From contig NZ_LQBP01000002.1 of assembly GCF_001507545.1 (NCBI RefSeq), positions 1 to 64,000 of the forward strand: 64,000 nt of DNA, given 5' to 3'. The notes under the pieces were generated by a model that was given only the letters and a program-made list of their open reading frames with translations, had not been told where the DNA came from and searched no databases. Positions 24,447 through 33,626 of this stretch are shown in pieces. The position numbers and the translations under genes were made by a program. This DNA is from Ruegeria profundi (lineage in GTDB: Bacteria; Pseudomonadota; Alphaproteobacteria; Rhodobacterales; Rhodobacteraceae). Each line of letters starts with the position of its first letter. Positions within the stretch are counted from its first letter, which is position 1.

Positions 24447-27236
24447 ATGAGTCTTTACACAGATTACCTAAGCGAGATCGAAAACCGCAAAGAGCAGGGG
24501 CTTCACCCCAAACCTATCGACGACGGTACCCTTGTGAAAGAGATTGTCGATCAGATCAAGGAACCCGGTAACGAACACCGCGCTGAATCGCTGAACTTTT
24601 TCATCTATAATACACTGCCGGGCACAACCAGCGCTGCGGGTGAGAAAGCAAAGTTCCTGAAAGAGATCATCCTGGGGGACGTCGTCGTCGACGAAATCTC
24701 AGTTCCTTTCGCATTCGAATTGCTGTCACACATGAAGGGCGGTCCCTCGGTTGAGGTTCTTCTGGATCTGGCGTTGGGTGAAAACGCCGAGATCGCACAG
24801 CAGGCGGGTGAGGTGCTGAAGTCGCAGGTCTTCCTGTATGATGCTGACACGGACCGGTTGAAGCAGGCTTTCGAGGCCGGCAATGCGGTCGCAAAAGACA
24901 TTCTGGAAAGCTATGCCAAGGCCGAGTTTTTCACGAAACTGCCCGAGATCGAAGAAGAGATCAAAGTCGTGACCTATGTCGCTGCGGAAGGCGATATCTC
25001 GACCGATCTGCTGTCACCGGGCAATCAGGCGCATTCGCGGTCTGACCGGGAACTGCATGGTAAATGCTTTATCTCGCAAAAGGCGCAGGATGAAATCGAG
25101 GCGCTGAAGCTGCAGCATCCTGACAAGCGCGTTATGCTGATCGCCGAAAAAGGCACCATGGGAGTGGGGTCATCGCGGATGTCGGGCGTCAACAACGTGG
25201 CGCTGTGGACTGGTAAGCAAGCAAGCCCATACGTACCGTTCGTAAATATTGCACCTATCGTCGCGGGCACCAATGGTATCTCGCCAATCTTCCTGACCAC
25301 CGTTGGTGTGACAGGCGGTATCGGGATCGACCTGAAGAACTGGGTCAAGAAAGTAGATTCCGAGGGCAACCCGATCCTGAACAACGATGATAGCCCGATC
25401 CTCGAGCAGAAATACTCGGTGGATACCGGCACTGTCCTGACCATCAACACCAAAGAGAAAAAGCTTTTTGACGCTGATGGCAAAAAGGAACTGGTCGACC
25501 TTAGCGCTTCATTCACGCCGCAAAAGTTGGAGTTCATGAAGGCTGGCGGGTCGTATGCCATCGTCTTTGGAAAAAAGCTTCAGACATTTGCCGCGCAGAC
25601 ACTGGGTGTTGAGCTAAAATCGGCTTTTGCGCCATCAAAAGTGGTTAGCCACGAAGGTCAGGGTCTGACCGCGGTTGAAAAGATTTTCAACCGCAACGCG
25701 GTTGGCGTTCCGGAAGGCACAACCCTGCATGCCGGGTCGGATGCGCGCGTCAAAGTGAATATCGTCGGATCGCAGGACACCACCGGCCTCATGACCTCGC
25801 AAGAGCTTGAGGCGATGGCCGCCACCGTTATCTCGCCCACTGTGGACGGCGCGTATCAGTCGGGTTGTCATACCGCCTCGGTCTGGGACAAGAAAGCGCA
25901 GGCCAACATCCCGCGCCTGATGTCCTTCATGAACAGGTTTGGTCTGATCACCGCGCGTGACCCCAAGGGCGAGTATCATTCCATGACCGACGTTATCCAC
26001 AAGGTGCTGAACGACATCACCGTGGATGACCGGGCGATTATCATTGGTGGCGACTCGCACACGCGGATGTCCAAGGGTGTGGCGTTTGGTGCGGATTCGG
26101 GCACCGTTGCGCTGGCGCTGGCGACCGGTGAGGCCACGATGCCGATCCCGGAATCGGTCAAGGTGACATTCAAAGGCAAGATGGCCGACCACATGGATTT
26201 CCGCGATGTGGTGCATGCGACCCAAGCGCAGATGCTGAAGCAATTCGGAGATAACGTTTTCCAGGGCCGCATCATCGAAGTTCATATCGGCACCTTGCTG
26301 GCGGATCAGGCGTTCACCTTCACGGACTGGACGGCCGAGATGAAAGCCAAGGCGTCGATCTGTATCACACAGGACGAAACCCTGGTTGAATCGCTTGAGA
26401 TCGCAAAAAGCCGTATTCAGATCATGATCGACAAGGGCATGGATAATGAGGCTGGCACTCTGCAAGGCCTGATCGACAGAGCCGACAAGCGAATTGCCGA
26501 AATCAAATCGGGTGAAGTTCCTGCACTGAAGCCGGATGCGGATGCGAAGTACTTCGCCGAAGTTGTAGTCGATCTGGACGAGATCAACGAACCGATGATC
26601 GCTGACCCGGATGTGAATAACGAGGACGTCTCAAAACGGTACACCCACGACACGATCCGTCCGGTGTCCTACTATGGCGGTGAGAAAAAGGTCGATCTTG
26701 GCTTCGTTGGCTCCTGCATGGTGCACAAGGGTGATCTGATCATCGTGTCACAGATGCTGAAAAACCTTGAGAAGAAAAACGGCAAGGTCGAATTCAAGGC
26801 GCCTTTGGTTGTCGCAGCTCCCACTTACAACATCATTGATGAGTTGAAGGAAGAGGGCGAGTGGAACACTCTGCAGGAGTATTCGGGCTTTGAGTTTGAC
26901 GACCTTTTCCCGAAAACCGCGGCGCGCACCGAGTACGAGAATATCCTGTACCTGGAACGTCCGGGGTGTAACCTGTGCATGGGCAACCAGGAAAAGGCAG
27001 CCAAGGGCGATACGGTGCTTGCGACCTCGACCCGCCTGTTCCAGGGCCGCGTGGTCGAAGACTCAGCCGAGAAGAAGGGTGAATCTCTGCTCGCCTCAAC
27101 GCCGGTTGTAGTTCTGTCCGCAATCCTGGGTCGAACACCGAAGATCGATGAGTACAAAGAGGCCGTCGAAGGCATCGACCTGACCCGCTTTGCACCGGCC
27201 GCGACACCGGAAAACACGAAATCGGCGCATTTTTAA
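24447..27236 (+). CDS. acnB: Aconitate hydratase B (aconitase / 2-methylisocitrate dehydratase)
   Basis: A 929-residue AcnB, normal length. The N-terminal HEAT-like helical domain (to about residue 160) and the swivelling domain come before the catalytic core, as is typical of AcnB rather than AcnA. The three [4Fe-4S] cysteines are C757 (FVGSCMVHKG), C841 and C844 (PGCNLCMGNQ); GGDSHTRMSKGVAFGADSGTVALALATGE is the conserved substrate region. It catalyses citrate-isocitrate isomerisation in the TCA cycle and possibly 2-methylisocitrate dehydration. It starts 319 bases after a plasmid-type replicase, an unusual place for a central metabolic gene. Confidence 0.97.
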   Translation: MSLYTDYLSEIENRKEQGLHPKPIDDGTLVKEIVDQIKEPGNEHRAESLNFFIYNTLPGTTSAAGEKAKFLKEIILGDVVVDEISVPFAFELLSHMKGGPSVEVLLDLALGENAEIAQQAGEVLKSQVFLYDADTDRLKQAFEAGNAVAKDILESYAKAEFFTKLPEIEEEIKVVTYVAAEGDISTDLLSPGNQAHSRSDRELHGKCFISQKAQDEIEALKLQHPDKRVMLIAEKGTMGVGSSRMSGVNNVALWTGKQASPYVPFVNIAPIVAGTNGISPIFLTTVGVTGGIGIDLKNWVKKVDSEGNPILNNDDSPILEQKYSVDTGTVLTINTKEKKLFDADGKKELVDLSASFTPQKLEFMKAGGSYAIVFGKKLQTFAAQTLGVELKSAFAPSKVVSHEGQGLTAVEKIFNRNAVGVPEGTTLHAGSDARVKVNIVGSQDTTGLMTSQELEAMAATVISPTVDGAYQSGCHTASVWDKKAQANIPRLMSFMNRFGLITARDPKGEYHSMTDVIHKVLNDITVDDRAIIIGGDSHTRMSKGVAFGADSGTVALALATGEATMPIPESVKVTFKGKMADHMDFRDVVHATQAQMLKQFGDNVFQGRIIEVHIGTLLADQAFTFTDWTAEMKAKASICITQDETLVESLEIAKSRIQIMIDKGMDNEAGTLQGLIDRADKRIAEIKSGEVPALKPDADAKYFAEVVVDLDEINEPMIADPDVNNEDVSKRYTHDTIRPVSYYGGEKKVDLGFVGSCMVHKGDLIIVSQMLKNLEKKNGKVEFKAPLVVAAPTYNIIDELKEEGEWNTLQEYSGFEFDDLFPKTAARTEYENILYLERPGCNLCMGNQEKAAKGDTVLATSTRLFQGRVVEDSAEKKGESLLASTPVVVLSAILGRTPKIDEYKEAVEGIDLTRFAPAATPENTKSAHF

Positions 27237-27247
27237 AGCCGGTCCTC

Positions 27248-27273
27248 GGCTGGCTCTCATCAGGGGGCCAGCC
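27248..27273 (+). terminator. Stem-loop after acnB
   Basis: GGCTGGC / GCCAGCC, a 7-bp stem with a 12-base loop, begins 12 bases after the acnB stop. It lacks a strong T-run, so termination is probable but not certain. Confidence 0.5.
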
Positions 27274-27379
27274 CATTCGTTTCTGCGCAGATAATTTGTT
27301 ACTTCTCGCGTGTCCGTGTCGAAACGTGACCGCGTGACATGATGTTCTACAGCGCTTCTTCATAGACTGACAAATTTAC

Positions 27380-27394
27380 AACCTTACAAAGGTT
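27380..27394. promoter_or_regulatory. Perfect palindrome upstream of the signalling cluster
   Basis: AACCTT-ACA-AAGGTT, about 90 bases upstream of the first response-regulator gene. It matches the dyad in the ectoine promoter (17710-17724, opposite strand) at 14 of 15 positions and could be the site of a shared regulator. Confidence 0.4.
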
Positions 27395-27481
27395 AAGTGA
27401 CCCGATCAGTAAACTCTGGATTGAATCTCTTCGTCTCGTACCCCTATAAGGTAGGGCGTCTTGCTACGGTCAGAGTAGAAA

Positions 27482-28414
27482 ATGAAACTTCTTGTTGTCG
27501 ACGATGATCCAACTTTTACCGAGCTGATGGTGGCAGAATTGTCGCTGCTTGGACTGGATAGTGTCGATGTGGTTCATTCGGGGCAAGATGCGTTGGACTG
27601 CATCTCCGCGTCACAGACGCCCTATGATTGCTATTTGGTAGATGTGGAAATGCCCGGCATGAACGGAGTTGAGCTGTGTGAGAGGATTACGACAAACCCT
27701 CTGACCAAACGCGCGCCCGTGATCATGGTCAGCTCAAGCGCGTCGCTCGAGCATATTGATGGCGCTTTCGCCAAAGGTGCCACGGATTATCTGAACAAAC
27801 CCCTGCAACGGCGTGAGCTGCAAGGCCGTATGCGGATGGTTCAGGCGTTGGCAACGCAGACATCCAAACCGACCTTCACCAGCGACAGCAATACAGACGC
27901 ATTGGATGCGGTCAGCCTGTCCGAGATCCCAAATTGCATCGATTACCTTGCGATGCAGAACTATGTCCTCAAGCTTGGGTCGTTGCGGATCAACAGTTTT
28001 ATCGCGTTTGGCATCCATATCGTGAACCTGTCGGACGTGTTTGCTAATAAAGACCAAAGTGGCCAAATGGATGCGCTGATGGACGTTGCGGAAATGATCA
28101 GCGAAAGCTTCGGCGGCGCAGAATTTTTAATGTCATACGCGGGGCAGGGCGATTATGTCATATTGTTGCCGCGGGCGCGCGGGTTCGACAAAGACGCGTT
28201 CGAGGATCAATTGGAGCTCAAGTTCAGTGAATTGACCGATTGGTACAAGAGCGCGGGTGAAGTGGGACCGGTGGTCCAGATTGGGACGCCGATTTATCGC
28301 AACCTTCTCTCATTCAAAGCGCCGGACGATCTACTGGATATGGCGATAACCGGAGCGAGAAGCGCGCAGCACGACACTACCGTGAGCGCGTCGCCCAAAG
28401 GCGGGTTCGTGTGA
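27482..28414 (+). CDS. Response regulator with a degenerate GGDEF-like output domain
   Basis: A 310-residue protein. Residues 1-120 form a receiver domain with the acidic pair VVDDD, phosphoacceptor D54 (LVDVEMPGMNG), MVSSS and K at NKPL. After a linker, residues 145-300 resemble a GGDEF domain in which the signature reads GQGDY (221-225) before VILLPRA, so catalysis is unlikely. It may bind a nucleotide or act through protein contacts. It heads a four-gene plus-strand phosphorelay unit (REC-GGDEF-like, Hpt, kinase, REC). Confidence 0.82.
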   Translation: MKLLVVDDDPTFTELMVAELSLLGLDSVDVVHSGQDALDCISASQTPYDCYLVDVEMPGMNGVELCERITTNPLTKRAPVIMVSSSASLEHIDGAFAKGATDYLNKPLQRRELQGRMRMVQALATQTSKPTFTSDSNTDALDAVSLSEIPNCIDYLAMQNYVLKLGSLRINSFIAFGIHIVNLSDVFANKDQSGQMDALMDVAEMISESFGGAEFLMSYAGQGDYVILLPRARGFDKDAFEDQLELKFSELTDWYKSAGEVGPVVQIGTPIYRNLLSFKAPDDLLDMAITGARSAQHDTTVSASPKGGFV

Positions 28415-28433
28415 GACGACAGATGTATAGCGA

Positions 28434-28781
28434 ATGACCCAAACGCCGGAGAACATACAGATATACGAGCGCAAACTACAGATATTGCGCCAAAAGTTCA
28501 TTGAGGGGCTGCACACCCGCATTCTGACCCTTGAGCAGTATGCAATCGAATTCAGGACGGGTGAAAACAATCATGAAGTACTGGATGCAATCCGGCGCGA
28601 GTGCCACAAGCTGGCAGGTGTCGCAGCGTCCTTCGGGTTTCCCGATATCGGTTCGCGCGCAAGTGAAATCGATACGGCCATAACTTCGGGTACGATGACG
28701 CGGGACGGGGTTTCCGAGTCACTCGAGGATCTCATGAACGAAATGGAAGACTTGCTGGACAACGCGCAGACCAATAGCTGA
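28434..28781 (+). CDS. Histidine phosphotransfer (Hpt) protein
   Basis: A 115-residue all-helical protein with the Hpt signature RRECHKLAGVAASFGFPDIG, where H58 is the phosphorylatable residue. It is a stand-alone phosphorelay shuttle, encoded 20 bases after the REC/GGDEF-like gene and 64 bases before a histidine kinase that has no receiver of its own. It could transfer phosphate between the receivers of this cluster. Confidence 0.87.
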   Translation: MTQTPENIQIYERKLQILRQKFIEGLHTRILTLEQYAIEFRTGENNHEVLDAIRRECHKLAGVAASFGFPDIGSRASEIDTAITSGTMTRDGVSESLEDLMNEMEDLLDNAQTNS

Positions 28782-28845
28782 AACGATCTTTCTTGGACTG
28801 CGCGCCACGCACGGAAAATAGTCGGAATTACAGGATGTTCGGCAG

Positions 28846-30903
28846 ATGATTATAGCATCAGGACACAAAAGCTCGGCCCGGCGCCAGTTGCGAATTCTGA
28901 CAGCCATTTATTCGGGCATCATTCTGATCGCGATCGCGTCCTGGTTCATTCTGGATCGCGCCTACGTTTCTGCCTCCCGCAAGGCGCAGCAGGAGTCCAT
29001 GCAGCAGCTTGTGGAAATGGTCGGGGTGCGCGCGGACGAAAGGTTGCGTGGCTATGGGCTGATCGTTGAAGGACTGGTGAACATTTTGGCGTTTGACGGG
29101 CAGCTTAGCCAGGATGACTTTAATGCTCTGGCGGATATCGTGATCCAAGACAACCCAAGCATCATCAGTGTTGTCCGTGCGCAAGACTATGTGGTTACCG
29201 ATGCCTATCCTACGGCTCACAACTCCGCCCTTGTTGGGGTGGATTTCCAGGATCTCCCCGAGGTGAAGGAAAGCCACGATAGGACAATCGCGTCAGGGGA
29301 ATTTGTCGTCTCAGGCCCTATTGATCTGATACTAGGGGGGCGCGGTTTGATTTTTCGTCGCGCACCCATGATCGGTGAAAATGTAGTTTACTCCATTGTC
29401 GTTGATTTCGAGTCCTTTCTAAGCGAAATCGGAATTCGACTTGACGACACCAATCTGCAGTCACTCAGTACCGTTCGAAAAACGAATGCCAAGGGGGGCA
29501 GCTTGGATCATGTTTTTGGCGACCCTTCGGTATGGGGGCATGATCCGGTTGTGACAGATATCTCTTTGGGTGAGATTTCCCTTCAATACGGAATGGCGCC
29601 CGCAAATGGATGGAAGGCGACGCTCCAGGGTCGGCAAATCATTGGAACCCTGATCCTTATCCTGGCTTCAATCGGAATGTTCGGCGTCAGTTACGCACGT
29701 CGCCTGATCCGGGACCGGTCCCAGGCGCGGCGCCAATTGATGACAGCCATAGAATCCATAAGAGACGGGTTTGTCATCTATGATGCGAATGATCGCCTGT
29801 TGATGTGCAATGACCAGTATTTGAACTATTACGCTGAGATGGCTGATCTGATGAAACCCGGCGCCAAGTTCGAGGACATAATCCGTGCTGCTGTTGATCG
29901 CGGACTGCACCCCGAGGCGGTTGGAAACGAAGAGGAATGGGTTGCCCAGCGTATCGAGCGTCACAAGAATCCGGGTGAACCGTTTGAACAGCAACTGAGC
30001 GACGGTCGCTGGCTCAAAATGGCCGAAGCCAAGACCCGCAGTGGTGAGACTGTTGGCTTCCGGGTCGATGTGACTCAGCTAAAAAATGCGCAGAAAGCTG
30101 CTGAAACGGCGAACAAGGCAAAATCTGACTTTCTCAACAACATCAGTCATGAATTCCGTACCCCGCTGTCGGTTATCGTGGGCTATTTATCATTCCTGAA
30201 AAGCAACAACTATCTACCAAGCTACAAGACTCTGGCCTTGGAACTTGCCGACAATCCCAAGGCGCTGGCCGCATTGGAAAAATTCTCGGACGAAGTTGCA
30301 ACATTTTCGGGGAAGGCCGAAAGATCAGGAAAGCACCTTCAGGATCTGATAAATTCGGTCCTTGATTGGGCCGTGGTTAGTGAGGACAGTGTGGAACTGA
30401 ATCGGTCTCGCTTGAACTTGGAGCAACTTCTGGGATCGCTGGTTGAGGACTTGCAGCAAAAGGCGCAGGAGAAAGGCATCGAACTGCGGGTATCCTTGTG
30501 CGAGGTTTGGTTAGACGGGGATGAGCTACGCCTACGGCAGGTATTTTTGAACCTGCTGTCGAACGCGCTGAAATTCACCGAGGTTGGTTGCGTGTCCGTA
30601 TCCATGACCAAAGTGGCGGACCGGGCCTATGTGACGGTTCAGGATTCCGGGCCCGGGATTCCCGAAGACCAGAAAAACAAGATTTTTGAACGTTTTGCGC
30701 AGATCGACAAGTCATCACGCCGCAACCACGCAGGAACGGGTTTGGGGTTGGCGATCAGTAACAGTTTTGTGAAGCTTCATGGTGGTCACATAGATGTTCG
30801 TAGTAACCCCAACAAAGGTAGTATCTTTACTGTGGGCTTACCGTGCATAGACGTGCAGGACACTGAAATCGCCGAGAGTGCCGCTTCAATCAGTGCAGAG
30901 TAA
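28846..30903 (+). CDS. CHASE-type sensor histidine kinase
   Basis: A 685-residue membrane kinase. A transmembrane segment at 19-37 is followed by a periplasmic CHASE-like domain (about 55-255, with YPTAHNSALVGVDFQDLPEV and IFRRAPM), a second transmembrane segment at 264-282, a PAS-like domain (295-410), a HisKA domain with H435 in NNISHEFRTPL, and an ATPase domain (N box NLLSNALKF, DSGPGIPED, GTGLGLAISNSFV). There is no receiver. It lies in an operon with Hpt and receiver genes, its likely partners. The signal is unknown; CHASE domains bind small ligands. Confidence 0.9.
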   Translation: MIIASGHKSSARRQLRILTAIYSGIILIAIASWFILDRAYVSASRKAQQESMQQLVEMVGVRADERLRGYGLIVEGLVNILAFDGQLSQDDFNALADIVIQDNPSIISVVRAQDYVVTDAYPTAHNSALVGVDFQDLPEVKESHDRTIASGEFVVSGPIDLILGGRGLIFRRAPMIGENVVYSIVVDFESFLSEIGIRLDDTNLQSLSTVRKTNAKGGSLDHVFGDPSVWGHDPVVTDISLGEISLQYGMAPANGWKATLQGRQIIGTLILILASIGMFGVSYARRLIRDRSQARRQLMTAIESIRDGFVIYDANDRLLMCNDQYLNYYAEMADLMKPGAKFEDIIRAAVDRGLHPEAVGNEEEWVAQRIERHKNPGEPFEQQLSDGRWLKMAEAKTRSGETVGFRVDVTQLKNAQKAAETANKAKSDFLNNISHEFRTPLSVIVGYLSFLKSNNYLPSYKTLALELADNPKALAALEKFSDEVATFSGKAERSGKHLQDLINSVLDWAVVSEDSVELNRSRLNLEQLLGSLVEDLQQKAQEKGIELRVSLCEVWLDGDELRLRQVFLNLLSNALKFTEVGCVSVSMTKVADRAYVTVQDSGPGIPEDQKNKIFERFAQIDKSSRRNHAGTGLGLAISNSFVKLHGGHIDVRSNPNKGSIFTVGLPCIDVQDTEIAESAASISAE

Positions 30904-30941
30904 GCCGGGAAAGCCAAATTGGAAAACGCGAAAGACGATCA

Positions 30942-31337
30942 ATGGGCGAACTAAGAACCATCCTGCACGTTGATGATGATGACGATATTCTCCATTTGGC
31001 CAGAATGGGGTTCGAGATAACAGGCGGATTTAGTGTTCATCAATGCCGGTCCGGGGCCGAAACGCTTGCCAGTATCGGGTCTGTAAACCCAGATCTTTTG
31101 TTGCTGGATATGATGATGCCGGATTTGGACGGCATCATGCTGTTGTCAAAGATCAGAATGATGCCTGCGTTTGTGAACCTGCCGGCGGTTTTCATGACCG
31201 GTAGCGTTGCATCAGGCGGGCAGGGTGCCACAGAGTTACCCGGAGTGATCGGTTTTATCATCAAACCGTTCGATCCCCTGACAATCGCGGACCAGCTCAA
31301 AACGATCTGGGCCGAACAGGGCATGGGGCGGACCTGA
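30942..31337 (+). CDS. Single-domain response regulator
   Basis: A 131-residue receiver with DDDDD acidic residues near the N-terminus, phosphoacceptor D56 (LLLLDMMMPDLDG), the MTGS switch Thr/Ser and K in IKPFDP. No output domain. It is a close paralogue of the receiver encoded at 32990-33367 (both have HVDDD, LDxMMPxxDG and IKPFDP/TKPFDP). It is the last gene of the plus-strand unit and convergent with the second kinase gene. Confidence 0.87.
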   Translation: MGELRTILHVDDDDDILHLARMGFEITGGFSVHQCRSGAETLASIGSVNPDLLLLDMMMPDLDGIMLLSKIRMMPAFVNLPAVFMTGSVASGGQGATELPGVIGFIIKPFDPLTIADQLKTIWAEQGMGRT

Positions 31338-31386
31338 GCAGTCTTGAAAATTAGCCTCGTGGCCTGTCAGCAGGTTTGCGGGTGGT

Positions 31387-32763
31387 TCAGGAACCGAAGA
31401 CAGGGCCAGACGTCGGCAGTTCGACGATAAATGTTGTGCCGGGGCCGGTGTTCTTGGTGTAGGAAATCGAGCCGCCCAAAGCATCCATGATACGCATCGA
31501 AATATTCATCCCAAGGCCAGTACCGCCGATCTTGCGTGTGTCCGATGCATCGATCTGAGAAAAATGGTCAAAAACAATTTCATGATCCTCTTCTGCCAAA
31601 CCGATCCCGTGGTCGCGAAACAGAACACGGGCCTTGCCATCCCCTTCCTGCAGCGAAACCAAAACTGTACTTTCCGGTGGTGAAAACTTTGCGGCGTTTG
31701 CCAGGATGTTGGCAAAGACCTGTTTCAACCGGATTTCGTCGACATTCACCCAAACCGGGGTCTGGTGTGGGTCTGTCTCAATGGCCACACCCAGGGAGTC
31801 TGCAAAAGGCTGATTTTCGGCAACAGAGTCCGCGATAACGTCCACAAGGTTGGATTTCTCGCGTGAGATTTTCATTTTTCCACTTTCGACGCTCTGAAGA
31901 TCAAGTATTTCGTTAATCAACATCAACAGCCGGTCGCAGTTTCGCTGGGCCACGTCGAGGACAAAGCCAACCTTGTCCGGCAAGGCACCCAGTTTCCCCG
32001 AGGCCGCCAAATCAACCGATCCCTTGATTGAGGTTAGCGGCGTGCGCAACTCGTGGCTCATCGTCGAGACGAATTCGGTTTTTGCCTTGTACGCCATTTT
32101 CGATTTCTCGTGTTCCTTGCTCAGGCGGTCCATTTGGCCAAGTTGCGTGCGGTAAAACCCAAGATAGCTTCGGGAACTGTCAAGAACGAAGGTCAGTACA
32201 AAGAGGCTGGTAAAGAACTGGGCCCAAAGTTCGGATTTGATCGGCGCGTCGGTCAGAACGATGTCGCGCAGTGGAATGAACAGGAAGGCGGCTGTAAAAA
32301 TCACCAGTCGTATGATGAGAACCGACAGCAAATGATGGCTGTGCATGGCTGCAAACAGCGCGCCGGAAAACAGAAAGAACAGTGACATGAAATGCGTTGT
32401 CGGGCCTTGAATGACCGCGATCCCGATCGAGTATGTCACGATGATGGCAGTATTGATCAGCGCGCCTGCATACAGAAATGGTAACCGCTTTCGCGCCGAG
32501 GCAACATCGCCCGGATCAAGTTTTAGAACTCGTTTAAAAGACCAAAAATCAAAGATCTCGGATGCGATGACAAATAGCGCAAGAATACCGGCAAACTGTG
32601 CGTCATAGTAAAATGCGGCAAGGCCAAGGGTCGCGACGTAGATGATCTGCCTTTGCCACACGAGTTTGACGCCGACGTGGCAGTAGTCTCGCATTTGTTG
32701 CACAAGCAGGAGGGATTGGTTTTCTTCTACAGGCTCTTTCACGGCCGGATGCAAATTCGTCAA
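31387..32763 (-). CDS. Membrane sensor histidine kinase
   Basis: A kinase of about 458 residues with five to six hydrophobic segments in its N-terminal half, forming an integral-membrane sensor without a large periplasmic domain, then a coiled linker, HisKA (TMSHELRTPLTSIKGS) and an ATPase domain (NILANAAKFSPP, DHGIGLAEED, GTGLGMNISMRIM). The frame extends to 32928 by TTG; the TTG at 32763, with AAAGGA at eight bases, is the best-supported start, and an ATG at 32694 is also possible. It lies downstream of a receiver gene on the same strand, which is its likely partner. Confidence 0.85.
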   Translation of the reverse strand: MTNLHPAVKEPVEENQSLLLVQQMRDYCHVGVKLVWQRQIIYVATLGLAAFYYDAQFAGILALFVIASEIFDFWSFKRVLKLDPGDVASARKRLPFLYAGALINTAIIVTYSIGIAVIQGPTTHFMSLFFLFSGALFAAMHSHHLLSVLIIRLVIFTAAFLFIPLRDIVLTDAPIKSELWAQFFTSLFVLTFVLDSSRSYLGFYRTQLGQMDRLSKEHEKSKMAYKAKTEFVSTMSHELRTPLTSIKGSVDLAASGKLGALPDKVGFVLDVAQRNCDRLLMLINEILDLQSVESGKMKISREKSNLVDVIADSVAENQPFADSLGVAIETDPHQTPVWVNVDEIRLKQVFANILANAAKFSPPESTVLVSLQEGDGKARVLFRDHGIGLAEEDHEIVFDHFSQIDASDTRKIGGTGLGMNISMRIMDALGGSISYTKNTGPGTTFIVELPTSGPVFGS

Positions 32764-32989
32764 ACGCCACGTCCTTTGTTTGCCCGATAGCAATTCGATA
32801 ACCTGTGCTGCTTGGCTGCCAAACCCGCAAAGGTTGAAATGTTCGGGCTCAGTATATCCGGAAAAGTGGTCAGGGGTAGGGTAAAAACCTTGCACAAATA
32901 CTACATTTAGAACAAGCGGCACGGTCAATCTGTTTGTGCCCGGTGCAAAAGGCTGTTCGGGGCCATCTAAACTGCGATAGGAAAACGGT

Positions 32990-33367
32990 TCACTTATTCA
33001 ATATCGCGTTTAACTGATCCGGAAGGGCGATTGGATCAAAGGGTTTTGTGATGCAATCCACCTTGTGCCATCCGACAAGTGTTTCCTTAAAGGCCTGATC
33101 TGTTTTTGCCGTCATAAAAACCGCAGGTGTTTCCTTGTACGGGTGAAGTTTCCGCAACTCCCGCAACAGCTCAACCCCGTCCATTTCCGGCATCATTACA
33201 TCAAGCAGAAAAAGATCCGGTTCCAGCCCGGTCAGGTTATCCAGCAAAGCCCGGGCCGAGTTGAACTGCGCAACGTCGAAACCCCCGACGACCTCAAGCG
33301 ACATACGCGCAATCGAGATGATGTCTGCGTCGTCATCGACATGCACAACTTGCGCTTTGCGTTCCAT
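32990..33367 (-). CDS. Single-domain response regulator
   Basis: A 125-residue receiver: HVDDDAD, phosphoacceptor D56 (LFLLDVMMPEMDG), MTAKTDQ and K in TKPFDP. It has no output domain and is a paralogue of the receiver at 30942-31337. It is transcribed ahead of the membrane kinase gene, about 226 bases away, suggesting a kinase-receiver pair that may communicate with the Hpt protein nearby. Confidence 0.87.
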   Translation of the reverse strand: MERKAQVVHVDDDADIISIARMSLEVVGGFDVAQFNSARALLDNLTGLEPDLFLLDVMMPEMDGVELLRELRKLHPYKETPAVFMTAKTDQAFKETLVGWHKVDCITKPFDPIALPDQLNAILNK

Positions 33368-33626
33368 TATAAAAACCTCGGTTGTTTGGTCGGGTTTGCG
33401 GCACCAAAATAGTAACCGTCAAACTGCACGATGTCAGTGAGGCTTTGGCCAATATACCGCAAATCCGCTGATTGGGTCACAGCTTAGGTCGACACTGCAT
33501 CAGCGACGATTTTGCGGAGGAGAAGAAAGCTTTTAAAATGTGGCATTCACAGCAGGCAGGGGAGTGTGGCAAAGGGGCAAGGTCTTTTACCAACTTGCAA
33601 ATGTCCCGCCAAGGGCGCTGTCGCAG

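Noticed and set aside
25635..26465. A 276-codon minus-strand frame within acnB
   Set aside because: Antisense shadow of a highly conserved enzyme; no motif and no separate promoter or ribosome site.
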